This document shows positions 20,133 through 28,878 of a DNA stretch of 33,689 bases, one piece after another; within the stretch, counting starts at the first letter, position 1; every line of letters begins with the position of its first letter. Source of the stretch: a virus; the IMG/VR virus record IMGVR_UViG_3300028025_000511, positions 1-33,689 of that record; one strand, 5' to 3'. The notes beneath the pieces were generated by a model, which saw only the letters and a program-made list of their open reading frames with translations, was not told where the DNA came from and ran no database searches. The translations under genes were made by a program, and so were the position numbers.

Positions 20133-22520
20133 ATGGCTATTTCTGATGCTTTGGCTTGGCGTTTAAATAATGGCGGTACTGCCGATGACCTTTATAAAGA
20201 CATTCGCACTTTTTTAGCATCAAGTCCTGATGCTGCAACTACCCAATCATTGATGGCTCAATATGGAGTATCTGGTGAGGATGTGGCTGCTGCAACAGGT
20301 GGTAAGTCTGGTGGTACGCTAACTGGCAACATCATGGCAGGTGCTAGTTGGAATAGCCTTAATGAAACATTGCCAGAACAGTTAACTGCTGCTACTGGTC
20401 AAGCTACAACTAATGTAGCTGTTGGTGGTGCTACTACTGCTGACACTCTTAATCAACTGAATACATTTTTGGCAGGTGGTGGTCAGTTTGACCCTAATGC
20501 AACTGTATTCTTACAAACTGGTGGTGTTGATTTCATTACTGGCGTAGATAAAGATACTGTTAAAAATAACATTAACCAGATTGTTAAGACTTTGGGTGAC
20601 CAAGGTGTTAATGTTGTTTTGACTGGTTCACCTTATGCTGCTTCTTTGCAAGATGTAGTTAACAACAACTTTAATCCAGAAGTTGACCAGATTTTTACTG
20701 ACATTGCTAAAGAAAACAAGAATGTTGCTTTGGTAGGTGTTCAAGGTGAGATTCTGCAAAACAAGAATTTGTTAGTGGACGCTTTGCATACCAATGCTGA
20801 AGGGACAGCAATCTATAACCAAGCTGTTATTGATTCTTTATCTCAGTTTAAGAATGAAGTGCCATCTAGCACTCCACAAGCAATTGAGCAAGTTCAAACA
20901 ACAAACTCAATTGCAGCAACACCTGTTGCAAACACTATTACTGACTATCGTGGCAAACAATACGATAAAGACACATTAGTAAAACTTGCACAGCAAATTG
21001 CACCAACCTTAGATAAAAACAATCTAGCAGGTGGTGTTTACAGTACTAATAACGAAAACATTGGTTTTGCATATGAGGAAGCAACCAATGCTCTTGGTTA
21101 CAAGCCAACAGCAGCAGAACAAGTTGTTTTGGATATGGCTCGTCATTTGATTGATACTGGCGTTACAGACATAAACCAAGTAGATGCTGGAAGTGAAAAT
21201 CAAAGATTTGGTTCTACATATACTGGCGAAGGTGGAACAGTCTATGAAATTAAACGTGACCCAACCACAGGCGAAATAGTTACTTCTACATGGGGTAAGA
21301 CTACTAGCGACAAAGGAAACATTGTTGCTGCACTTTCTATTGGGGCAGGTTTGCTAGGTGTTCCAACTCAAATTGGTACTGCAATTCTTGGTGCTGGTGC
21401 TAGTCCTGTTGCTGCTAGTGCATTGGGTGGTGCTTTGTTGGGAGGAACAACAGCAGCCTTAACTGATAGTAATATTCTTAAAGGTGCATTGTTAGGTGGT
21501 GCAGGTGGTGCTGTAAGTGGTTATCTCCAAAATCCTACAATTGATGCTTCTAACATGACTTCAGAGCAGTTTAATGATGCGCTAGAAGGTCAATTGGTAA
21601 AAGATATGCAATTGTCTGGTTTAACAAAAGACCAGATTTCTGCATTTTTGGATGACATGGGTATTGGTAAAGGAGTTGTTACACCAACAATTACAACACC
21701 AACTGCTATATCTACGCCAGTTTCAGATACTGTTTCTATTACTGCGCCTACTACGCCATCATTGAACAATGTCTTAAATACAATTGCTGCTACTACACCT
21801 GCTGTAACTATTACAGCACCAAGAGAACAACAAAAAATTGACCAGCCAGCATTGAATTTGGGTAAACCAACTATTACGCCAGAACAAGTAATTACTTCTA
21901 ATAGACCTACTACAGCACAAGATGTTATTAGTTCTATTATTTCTTCAAGTCCAACAATTCCAACAACTACTACACCAGAAATTAAAGTAACGTCAACAAA
22001 ACCAACAAACATTGGCGATACTTTAGCTGCTATTACAACAATTCCATCTACGTTAACAACAACTCCTGTAACAACTAATCAAACAACAAATACTGCAACA
22101 AAAGAAACTGACCCTCTTAAGGTTGCTCAGTTAGCTTTGTCTGCTGCTGGTTTGCTTGGTGCAGGTGCTGCTTTGTCAAACACAAATACACCAACAGGCT
22201 TTGAAGTTGTGCCAATCCCAGAGAGTTGGGGTAATCCTCCAAAACCAAGTGTTGCGCCATTTACACAGTTGCCTCCAATTGACTTTGGCAATCGTAATCT
22301 GTTGATTGGCACTCAATGGGAAAAGTTCTTAAATCCTAACTATGGAAAAGTGCCAGAGCCTGTGCAATACTCACAGCCATCAAACCTGAGTTACAACGAT
22401 TTGATGGGAATTTTGGGTAGCAAGCAAGGTATGCCTCCTGCAAGTAGCCTAAGTATCAACGACATTATTTCTGGAATACAAAATCAATATGGACAAACAG
22501 CTTCTCGCACAATGGGCTAA
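20133..22520 (+). CDS. Large virion protein with SGNH-hydrolase-like N-terminal domain
   Basis: 795 residues. Residues about 65-235 follow the SGNH/GDSL order: MAGASWNS (Ser72 in place of GDS), NVAVGGATT, FLQTGGVDF (a G-x-N-D-like block), and DALHTNAEG with D216 and H219 as the Asp/His pair. The middle holds a Gly/Ala-rich hydrophobic zone (about 395-460: IGAGLLGVPTQIGTAILGAG), followed by a Thr/Pro-rich linker and a Pro-rich C-terminus. Between portal and scaffold it is probably a virion protein, perhaps ejected. Hydrolase activity on cell-surface esters is inference. Confidence 0.68.
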   Translation: MAISDALAWRLNNGGTADDLYKDIRTFLASSPDAATTQSLMAQYGVSGEDVAAATGGKSGGTLTGNIMAGASWNSLNETLPEQLTAATGQATTNVAVGGATTADTLNQLNTFLAGGGQFDPNATVFLQTGGVDFITGVDKDTVKNNINQIVKTLGDQGVNVVLTGSPYAASLQDVVNNNFNPEVDQIFTDIAKENKNVALVGVQGEILQNKNLLVDALHTNAEGTAIYNQAVIDSLSQFKNEVPSSTPQAIEQVQTTNSIAATPVANTITDYRGKQYDKDTLVKLAQQIAPTLDKNNLAGGVYSTNNENIGFAYEEATNALGYKPTAAEQVVLDMARHLIDTGVTDINQVDAGSENQRFGSTYTGEGGTVYEIKRDPTTGEIVTSTWGKTTSDKGNIVAALSIGAGLLGVPTQIGTAILGAGASPVAASALGGALLGGTTAALTDSNILKGALLGGAGGAVSGYLQNPTIDASNMTSEQFNDALEGQLVKDMQLSGLTKDQISAFLDDMGIGKGVVTPTITTPTAISTPVSDTVSITAPTTPSLNNVLNTIAATTPAVTITAPREQQKIDQPALNLGKPTITPEQVITSNRPTTAQDVISSIISSSPTIPTTTTPEIKVTSTKPTNIGDTLAAITTIPSTLTTTPVTTNQTTNTATKETDPLKVAQLALSAAGLLGAGAALSNTNTPTGFEVVPIPESWGNPPKPSVAPFTQLPPIDFGNRNLLIGTQWEKFLNPNYGKVPEPVQYSQPSNLSYNDLMGILGSKQGMPPASSLSINDIISGIQNQYGQTASRTMG

Positions 22521-22728
22521 AAACTTACTAAATGATGACTTTTTCAAAGATGTCATAGATAATTTGAAAAAAGAGCAGATTAGTGTAATAATTAACACAA
22601 GTGCAGAAGAATCTGATAGGCGTGAAGACGCTTACAGGCACATTAAGACATTAGAACTAATTACAGGACACCTAGAAGGCTTGGCCTCGGAAACTGTGAT
22701 TAGAGAGAAGAAGTGGAAGATTCTGTAG
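22489..22728 (+). CDS. 79-residue conserved protein before scaffold
   Basis: MDKQLLAQWAKNLLNDDFFK, NLKKEQISVIINTSAEESDR, then RREDAYRHIKTLELITGHLE and ASETVIREKKWKIL. The family is one I recognise between portal and scaffold genes in several phages; the W-x-IL end is typical. It may assist head assembly. Overlaps the previous gene by 32 bases. Confidence 0.72.
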   Translation: MDKQLLAQWAKNLLNDDFFKDVIDNLKKEQISVIINTSAEESDRREDAYRHIKTLELITGHLEGLASETVIREKKWKIL

Positions 22729-22745
22729 CCTAAAAGCTACACCTC

Positions 22746-22771
22746 CGTCCAGAAGGTGTCTGGCGATTTTT
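22746..22771 (+). terminator. Weak terminator or attenuator before scaffold
   Basis: Seven paired bases (CG, then CCAGA with TCTGG, CG) with one bulged T and loop AGGTG, followed by A and five T. It sits in the 53-base gap between genes and could trim transcription into the scaffold and capsid genes. Confidence 0.4.
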
Positions 22772-22781
22772 GAGATGACAA

Positions 22782-23717
22782 ATGGAAAACACCAACCCAC
22801 AAGGGAGTGAAAGCCTAGATGTAAACCAAGCCGCTTCAGCGTTAATGGGACTGATGGGTGATTCAGAGGAAGCCGAACAAGGCCAAACCGAAGAACAGCC
22901 AGAGGAACTACAAGCGTCTGATGAAGCTGATGCCGAGTATTCTGAGGAAGAAGAAGTCGAGCAACCAAAGCCTAGATATAAAGTCAAAGCTGCTGGTGAG
23001 GAGATTGAAGTTGACGAAGAAGAACTCATTAAAGGTTATCAGCAAGGTGTAGATTACACGAAAAAGTCTCAGGCTTTAGCTGAACAACGCAAAGCTGTAG
23101 AAGCAGAGCGTATTCACTTAGAGCAGGTGAAACAAGAACGACAGGCATATGCCCAGAAGTTGCAAGCATTGGATAGCTTCCTATCGCAGCAAAATAAGGG
23201 TGTGGACTTAGATGTTCTAAAGGAAACAGACCCTATTGGTTATGCGGTAGCGGTAGCTGAACAGAATCAGCGTGAGAAGCAGTTAGCAGTAGTAAGGCAA
23301 GAACAGCAACGCATTGCACAACAGCAACAAGCCGAGCAACAAGCCTCTTTGCAAAACCATCTCCGTCAAGAATCTGAGAAGCTAGTTGGTCTGATTCCTG
23401 AGTTGGCTACGCCACAGGGTGATGCGATTCGGAAACAAATCCGTGATTATGCGAAGTCTGTTGGGTGGACTGACCAAGAACTCAGTTCCGTTTATGACTC
23501 TCGGGCTGTGGTGAGTTTGTATAAAGCAATGAAGTATGAGCAACTTCAAAAGAGTAAGCCTGAAGTAACCAAGAAACTTCAAGCTGCTCCTAAGATGATG
23601 CGTTCTGGGACTTCTGCGCCTCCTACAAAGTCATCACAAGATAAACAGGTTATGCAAAGGTTGCGTGAAACTGGAAAAGTCCAAGACGCTGCTCGAGCAT
23701 TTGAACGATTCTTTTAA
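22782..23717 (+). CDS. Scaffolding protein
   Basis: 311 residues. Very acidic N-terminus (about 1-65), short segment KPRYKVKAAGEEIEVDEEEL, then long Gln/Glu/Lys coiled coils (about 95-210), and a basic C-terminus ending DAARAFERFF. Composition and the position immediately before the major capsid gene are those of a scaffolding protein, which guides prohead assembly through its C-terminal end and is then released. Confidence 0.88.
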   Translation: MENTNPQGSESLDVNQAASALMGLMGDSEEAEQGQTEEQPEELQASDEADAEYSEEEEVEQPKPRYKVKAAGEEIEVDEEELIKGYQQGVDYTKKSQALAEQRKAVEAERIHLEQVKQERQAYAQKLQALDSFLSQQNKGVDLDVLKETDPIGYAVAVAEQNQREKQLAVVRQEQQRIAQQQQAEQQASLQNHLRQESEKLVGLIPELATPQGDAIRKQIRDYAKSVGWTDQELSSVYDSRAVVSLYKAMKYEQLQKSKPEVTKKLQAAPKMMRSGTSAPPTKSSQDKQVMQRLRETGKVQDAARAFERFF

Positions 23718-23732
23718 ATTTGGAGTATTAAC

Positions 23733-24683
23733 ATGGCTACATATCAAACATATACCGCTATCGGTATGCGCGAAGACCTCTCTGATGTAATCTATAACAT
23801 CAGCCCCACAGACACACCTTTCATGTCTTCCATTGGCAAGACAAAGGCTACTGCTGTTCTGCACGAGTGGCAGACTGACAGCTTGGCTGCTGCTACTTTG
23901 TCAAACTTTGCAGTTGAGGGTGCAACAGCTTCTGACGCTACTATGTCTCCAACAACTCGTGTTGGTAACCGCACTCAAATCGCTCAGAAAACTGTCAAGA
24001 TTTCTGGCACTTTGCAGTCTGTTGACAAAGCTGGTCGTAAGTCTGAAAAGGCTTATCAGTTGGCTAAAGCCTCTGCTGAAATCAAGCGTGACATGGAAAC
24101 ATCATTGTTGAGCAACCAGATTGCTGCCAATGGTGACTCCACTACTGCTCGTAAATTGGGTGGTCTGCAAGCATGGCTGAACAGCAACTACTCTGGTGGT
24201 ACTGATGGTGTTGCTGGTTCTTTGGGTACAACTGCTCGTGTAAACGGCACAAACCGCACTTTCACAGAAGCCTTGTTGCAATCTGTTGTTAAGAGCGTTT
24301 ACGCTTCTGGTGGCAACCCCAAAGTGTTGATGGTCAACCCTGCGCACAAGCAAGTGGTTTCAGCTTTTGCTGGTATTGCTGCTCAGCGTTTCATGGCCCC
24401 ATCTAACAGCCCAACCACAATCGTGGCTGCTGCCGATGTGTACATGAGCGATTTCGGTACAATTTCTGTTGTTCCTAACCGCTTCATGACTTCTACCAAC
24501 TCATGCGATGAGACAGCATTTGTGCTTGACCCCGACATGGCTGCTGTTGCTTACTTGCGTCCTTTCCAGACCAACGAGTTGGCTGTGACTGGTGACAACG
24601 AAAGCACACAGTTGTTGGCTGAGTACACCTTGGAAGTTAAAAACCAAGCTGCACACGGCATTATTGCTGACTTGACACCTTAA
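23733..24683 (+). CDS. Major capsid protein, SU10-type (DUF5309)
   Basis: 316 residues. The N-terminus MATYQTYTAIGMREDLSDVI then YNISPTDTPFMSSIGKTKAT, the middle ISGTLQSVDKAGRKSEKAYQ and the C-terminal FVLDPDMAAVAYLRPFQT match the SU10-like major head protein family (HK97 fold). It follows scaffold, and a strong terminator follows it, as usual for the most expressed gene. The codons are dominated by a few preferred choices. Confidence 0.92.
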   Translation: MATYQTYTAIGMREDLSDVIYNISPTDTPFMSSIGKTKATAVLHEWQTDSLAAATLSNFAVEGATASDATMSPTTRVGNRTQIAQKTVKISGTLQSVDKAGRKSEKAYQLAKASAEIKRDMETSLLSNQIAANGDSTTARKLGGLQAWLNSNYSGGTDGVAGSLGTTARVNGTNRTFTEALLQSVVKSVYASGGNPKVLMVNPAHKQVVSAFAGIAAQRFMAPSNSPTTIVAAADVYMSDFGTISVVPNRFMTSTNSCDETAFVLDPDMAAVAYLRPFQTNELAVTGDNESTQLLAEYTLEVKNQAAHGIIADLTP

Positions 24684-24699
24684 TCTAAGGTAACCCCGA

Positions 24700-24740
24700 A
24701 AAATGCCTCAGACTTAACCCTCTGGGGCATTTTCTTTTCT
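24700..24740 (+). terminator. Strong intrinsic terminator after capsid gene
   Basis: A 12-bp stem AAAATGCCTCAG / CTGGGGCATTTT with one T-G pair and a 10-base loop, followed by CTTTTCT. It can work in both directions because of the A- and T-rich flanks. It separates the capsid gene from the connector genes. Confidence 0.9.
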
Positions 24741-24748
24741 ACCCAAAC

Positions 24749-24757
24749 TGATAGAAT
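24749..24757 (+). promoter_or_regulatory. Extended -10 promoter before connector genes
   Basis: TGATAGAAT, an extended -10, ends six bases before the ATG at 24764. Position and spacing equal those of the promoter before the Cro-like gene. There is no Shine-Dalgarno, so a leaderless message is likely. It would restart transcription after the capsid terminator. Confidence 0.5.
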
Positions 24758-24763
24758 TAGTGT

Positions 24764-25069
24764 ATGGAAAAGATTAGAGAAACTGCTGTTCATGCCGATG
24801 GTGAAGGTGGCATCATCATTCAAACTCGTCAAGATGTTTCTGCCATTGTTGAGCAGAACAAAAAGGAATATAACTCCTTTGATGAACGAGCAAGATGGTC
24901 TGACAACTTGTTTGGCAACAAGGTTGCATCTATCCCATTGACAGTTATTGATGACCTTAACAAACAAGGCATCATGCGTGGTTATGCTGTTGTTGATGAT
25001 AAGCGTTTTGCCGCTTTCCTAAATGACCCATTGAATCGTGCATGGCGCACTAGAACAGGAGTTGTATGA
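24764..25069 (+). CDS. Conserved protein after capsid, putative head completion
   Basis: 101 residues. MEKIRETAVHADGEGGIIIQ, then FDERARWSDNLFGNKVASIP, LTVIDDLNKQGIMRGYAVVD and a C-terminal RAWRTRTGVV. A family I recognise after SU10-like capsid genes; function not established, probably in head maturation or closure. Overlaps the next start by ATGA. Confidence 0.75.
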   Translation: MEKIRETAVHADGEGGIIIQTRQDVSAIVEQNKKEYNSFDERARWSDNLFGNKVASIPLTVIDDLNKQGIMRGYAVVDDKRFAAFLNDPLNRAWRTRTGVV

Positions 25070-25686
25070 GTTTTACTACCTATGCTGAACTACAGACAAC
25101 TATCGCAGGATACTTGGCTCGTTCAGACCTAACAACTCAAATCCCAGACTTTATTCGTTTGGCAGAGATTCGCTTGCGTAGAGATTTGCGTATTCGCCAG
25201 ATGTTGAATTCAACTACGCTGACCTGCACATCAGGAACAGCGACAGTTAGTATTCCTAGTGACTTCTTGGAAGTAAAAGATTTTGTAGTTAATGTCAATC
25301 CTGTGATGCCATTGAACTACCAATCACCATCTTTGTTTTCTCGTAACTCACGAACAACAGATGTAGGTAAGCCATTGGATTACACAGTCCTAGCTTCTAC
25401 ATTTAAGTTAGCACCAGTACCTGATACTGCCTACACATTGACATTGATTTACTCTGCTGCGCCTCCTTATTTGAGTGATTCAAATACGAGCAACACATTC
25501 ATGACTGTGTGTCCTGATTTGCTTCTGTATGCGTCTTTGCTTGAAGCAGAGCCATATTTGATGAATGATGCTCGAATCAACACATGGGGAACTATGTTTG
25601 ACAGAGCTATGAATTCGTTGACTCGTTCTGATGAGAAGGGTCAATTCTCTGGCGTTCCTTTGGCAATGCAAACAACATATATCTGA
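25066..25686 (+). CDS. Head-tail adaptor protein (SU10-like)
   Basis: 206 residues. MSFTTYAELQTTIAGYLARS, IPDFIRLAEIRLRRDLRIRQ (helical N-terminus), a beta domain (SGTATVSIPSDFLEVKDFVV), and a helical C-terminus (CPDLLLYASLLEAEPYL). This is the adaptor type that forms a ring below the portal in SU10/P22-like phages. ATGA coupling to the previous gene; the nozzle-like gene follows directly. Confidence 0.85.
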   Translation: MSFTTYAELQTTIAGYLARSDLTTQIPDFIRLAEIRLRRDLRIRQMLNSTTLTCTSGTATVSIPSDFLEVKDFVVNVNPVMPLNYQSPSLFSRNSRTTDVGKPLDYTVLASTFKLAPVPDTAYTLTLIYSAAPPYLSDSNTSNTFMTVCPDLLLYASLLEAEPYLMNDARINTWGTMFDRAMNSLTRSDEKGQFSGVPLAMQTTYI

Positions 25687-25687
25687 T

Positions 25688-27127
25688 ATGCCTACACAAC
25701 GAATCACTCTTGGCGAATGGATGCCTGACCAGTCTGGTATTTCTGGTGCGTTAACAGACGCTAAGAATGTCGTTTCTCAGGCTATCGGGTACGGCCCTTT
25801 CCCTAGTGCTGTAGCCTTTTCTGGTACTGCTGCCGAAGAACTTGTTACTCTGTACGCTGCCAAGAATCCAGACTCCACAACTCAATTGTTTACATCTGGT
25901 AACACTAAGATTTATACAGTTGATGGTGTTGGCGCATTGACTCTGGTTAAGTCAGGAATGACTACTGGCATTAGCGACAAGGTTCGTTTTACTCAGTTTG
26001 GCAAGACTGTCATCACGACAAACAATGCTGACAAGTTGCAAGCATGGACACTAGGCTCATCCACTTCATTTGCTGACTTGGACGCTTCTGCGCCTATCGC
26101 TAAGTACATTACTGTTGTGCGTGACTTTGTGGTTGTGGCTAATACTTATGAGAGTGCTGCACAACAACAATATCGTGTTCGCTGGTCTGCAATCAATGAT
26201 GAAACAGATTGGACAGAGGATGTAAACACTCAGTCTGATTACCAAGATATTCCTGATGGTGGTCAAATTGTTGGTATTCGTGGTGGTGAGTTTGGCTTGG
26301 TATTCTTAGAGAGAGCCATTAGCCGAATGACTTATGTTGGTACGCCATTCATTTTCCAGTTTGACAATATATCTCGTAACAAGGGATGTATGGTTGCTGG
26401 CTCAATTGCTCAGTACCAAGGAATCACATTCTTCTTATCTGACGATGGTTTCTATTTATGCGATGGTCAAACGATTCAGCCAATTGGAAGTGAGAAGGTT
26501 GACCGATTCTTTATTGAGGACGCTTCAGAATCTGATTATGGTTCTATGTCTGCTGCTGTTGACCCTGTGCGCAAGTTGGTTATATGGAACTATGTTGCTA
26601 TCGATGGAAATCGTAAACTGATTATTTACAACTTTGCAACGAAGAAGTGGACATATGCAGATGCAGGTACAGACTACTTGTCTGAAGCATCTACAGCGTC
26701 TGTAACGCTTGAACAGTTGGATAGCATCAATGGTTCTATTGACGCATTGACAACAAGCCTTGACTCTCGTTTGTATGTTGGTGGTAAATACTTCCTTGGC
26801 GGTACGCTAGGCGCAAAGGTTTACACATATACAGGCGCAAACCTTACAGGTCAGATTGCTACTGGAGACATTGACTTAGGTGGTGTTTCTGTAGTTACTT
26901 TGGCTCGTCCACAAGTTGACAATGGTTCAGCGACTATTGCTGTAGCTTCTCGTGCATTGTTAAGCCAAAGTGTGAACTATGGAACAGCCGTAGCAGCAGA
27001 CTCTGAAAACAGGGTTTCTTTGCGTAGTTCTGGCAGATACCACAGACTCCAGTTAGTGCCTACTGGTGCAGACTGGAAAAACGCTGTGGCTATTGATGTT
27101 GATGTTGTTGGTCAAGGGGTTCGTTGA
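25688..27127 (+). CDS. Tail nozzle / DNA stabilisation protein, P22 gp10-like
   Basis: 479 residues from the ATG at 25688. All-beta, with blade-like repeats such as GNTKIYTVDGVGALTLV, FTQFGKTVITTNNADKLQAW, FVVVANTYESAAQQQYRVRW and ITFFLSDDGFYLCDGQTIQP, in keeping with the beta-propeller nozzle proteins that seal DNA in short-tailed phages. Located after the adaptor gene, as expected. The stop overlaps the next ATG as TGATG. Confidence 0.85.
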   Translation: MPTQRITLGEWMPDQSGISGALTDAKNVVSQAIGYGPFPSAVAFSGTAAEELVTLYAAKNPDSTTQLFTSGNTKIYTVDGVGALTLVKSGMTTGISDKVRFTQFGKTVITTNNADKLQAWTLGSSTSFADLDASAPIAKYITVVRDFVVVANTYESAAQQQYRVRWSAINDETDWTEDVNTQSDYQDIPDGGQIVGIRGGEFGLVFLERAISRMTYVGTPFIFQFDNISRNKGCMVAGSIAQYQGITFFLSDDGFYLCDGQTIQPIGSEKVDRFFIEDASESDYGSMSAAVDPVRKLVIWNYVAIDGNRKLIIYNFATKKWTYADAGTDYLSEASTASVTLEQLDSINGSIDALTTSLDSRLYVGGKYFLGGTLGAKVYTYTGANLTGQIATGDIDLGGVSVVTLARPQVDNGSATIAVASRALLSQSVNYGTAVAADSENRVSLRSSGRYHRLQLVPTGADWKNAVAIDVDVVGQGVR

Positions 27128-27906
27128 TGTTTAGAAGCCTACCTGCTTTCGGTGGTGACCAACGAGCCGTTGCAGAGGTGGTTCGTGGCATCATGGATGG
27201 CAAGACCAATAACACAGGCACGATTACTCTAGCGACTGGTGGTGCAACTACTACCACTTTGACAGACCGAAGGATAGGCCCAGACAGCGTGATTCTGTTT
27301 ACTGCTGCCTCTGCTGCTGCATACGCCGATGTGATGCCTTATGGTGCTTTTCAGAGTTTGGTTGACCAAACAATTGCTACAGCCAATACTGCCTATGCAA
27401 TGACACTAGACACCACAGATTACTCCAATGGGGTAACTCTTAGCAACAGTTCTAGGATGAATGTCAAAAACGCAGGTACATACAATTTCCAATGGTCTGG
27501 TCAGTTTAATAATACTGATACACAAATCCATGATGTGAGTGTTTGGTTGCGTAAGAATGGTACTGATGTTGCTGGTTCTACGGGATTTATCTCTGTTCCT
27601 AACTCGCATGGTGGAGTAGATGGTCACTCTATTATTGGGTGGAACTACTTTCTTGAGTTAGCTGCTAACGATTACATTGAATTGTGGTGGTCAGCTACTA
27701 GCACAACCATTTCATTAGAGCATCTGCCTACTCAGACAAGCCCAACAAGACCCTCTACAGCGTCTTTGATTACTACATTGAACTTTGTCACTCCCAATGC
27801 GCTGACAAACATCTATGCTAGTAGCCAAGGACAAGGTACTGCAACGATTACCCACTTTGCAAATTCAACGGCAAATAAGACCTACAGATATGCAATTATT
27901 GGTTGA
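27127..27906 (+). CDS. Tail fibre protein with C1q-like C-terminal domain
   Basis: 259 residues from the ATG at 27127. The N-terminus MFRSLPAFGGDQRAVAEVVR then GTITLATGGATTTTLTDRRI is a virion-attachment region. The C-terminal half (NAGTYNFQWSGQFNNTDTQI, VSVWLRKNGTDVAGS, NDYIELWWSA) has the pattern of a C1q/TNF-like jelly roll, often trimeric and receptor-binding. Probably a short spike or fibre. A promoter-like region follows. Confidence 0.75.
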   Translation: MFRSLPAFGGDQRAVAEVVRGIMDGKTNNTGTITLATGGATTTTLTDRRIGPDSVILFTAASAAAYADVMPYGAFQSLVDQTIATANTAYAMTLDTTDYSNGVTLSNSSRMNVKNAGTYNFQWSGQFNNTDTQIHDVSVWLRKNGTDVAGSTGFISVPNSHGGVDGHSIIGWNYFLELAANDYIELWWSATSTTISLEHLPTQTSPTRPSTASLITTLNFVTPNALTNIYASSQGQGTATITHFANSTANKTYRYAIIG

Positions 27907-27930
27907 TTTCTAACAAAATTTGATTAAAAT
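27903..27930 (+). promoter_or_regulatory. Promoter before ejection-protein genes
   Basis: TTGATT (27903-27908), a 16-base spacer, TAAAAT (27925-27930), followed by about 45 bases of leader with AGGAG before the ATG at 27980. It lies in a 73-base gap, the largest in this part of the late block. Confidence 0.5.
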
Positions 27931-27979
27931 GGATTCTGTGGATGACCCGCTATGGAATCCGAAACTCTAGGAGTAAAAC

Positions 27980-28876
27980 ATGGCGACTACTACCACATCA
28001 CAAATTGACCAAACAATCCAACCATATTTAGGTTATGGATTGCAACAAGCACAGCAGTTGTATCAGGGCGGTGGGCCTCAGTACTATGGTGGTCAGACTT
28101 ATGTAAGTCCATCGACTACCACTCAGACAGGTTTACAGGCTCTTGAGGCTCGTGCTTCTTTGGGTAACCCATTACTCCAGTCTGCTCAGAATCAACTCCA
28201 GAACACAGTTTCTGGTGGTTTCTTGGGTGGCAATCCTTTCTTCCAAGGTGCGTTCCAACCTGCTGCACAAGCTGCTGAGACTCAGTTCAAGCAGACTTTA
28301 GGTGACATTTCATCTAAGGCTAGTTTGGCAGGGCGTTATGGCTCTGGTGCTATGGGTCAGTTGCAAGACCGAGCCACAGGCGCATTTGGTCAACAGTTGG
28401 CTAATACTGCTGGACAGTTGGCTTACCAGAACTATGCAGATGAGCGTAATCGTCAGCAACAAGCTACATTGGCTGCCCCTGCGATGTCACAAGCTGACTA
28501 CCAAGACATTCAGAATATGTTGCAAGCTGGTCAGATTCGTGAAGGTTACACAGGTCAACAACAAGCAGCAGATATTGCTAAATTCAACTTCTTGCAAAAC
28601 CAACCACAACAGAACTTGCAGAACTATCTGTCATTGGTCTATGGCAACCCACTAGGACGAGTAGCTTCATCTACCACTAGCGGTGCAGCAGATACATCTA
28701 CATTGCAGAATGTTCTTGGTTTAGCTGCTGTTGGTGGTGGCTTGTACAAGAATCTTGGTTCACCTAATTTGGGTAGCTGGTTAAGTAACTGGGGTTCAAC
28801 TCCTAGTAACTTTGTAGATGTTGGTAATTTAGGTGCTGCATCTAACGCTACTTTAGCTCAGTATGGGATTATCTAA
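27980..28876 (+). CDS. Internal virion / DNA ejection protein 1
   Basis: 298 residues. MATTTTSQIDQTIQPYLGYG, LQQAQQLYQGGGPQYYGGQT, then Gln/Ala-rich helices (GAMGQLQDRATGAFGQQLAN, YQNYADERNRQQQA) and a Gly-rich end. This Q/Y/G-rich pattern is known from short-tailed phages, in genes placed before other internal proteins. It is probably stored in the head or at the portal and ejected to form the channel across the cell envelope. AGGAG precedes the ATG. Confidence 0.72.
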   Translation: MATTTTSQIDQTIQPYLGYGLQQAQQLYQGGGPQYYGGQTYVSPSTTTQTGLQALEARASLGNPLLQSAQNQLQNTVSGGFLGGNPFFQGAFQPAAQAAETQFKQTLGDISSKASLAGRYGSGAMGQLQDRATGAFGQQLANTAGQLAYQNYADERNRQQQATLAAPAMSQADYQDIQNMLQAGQIREGYTGQQQAADIAKFNFLQNQPQQNLQNYLSLVYGNPLGRVASSTTSGAADTSTLQNVLGLAAVGGGLYKNLGSPNLGSWLSNWGSTPSNFVDVGNLGAASNATLAQYGII

Positions 28877-28878
28877 TC

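Noticed and set aside
22669-22676. Third CACCTAGA box
   Set aside because: Inside a coding gene, with no -10 or conserved leader at the expected distance; a chance match.
27937-27979. Hammerhead-ribozyme-like string (GATGA ... CGAAAC) in the leader before 27980
   Set aside because: The invariant CUGANGA core is not present and the flanking stems do not pair properly.
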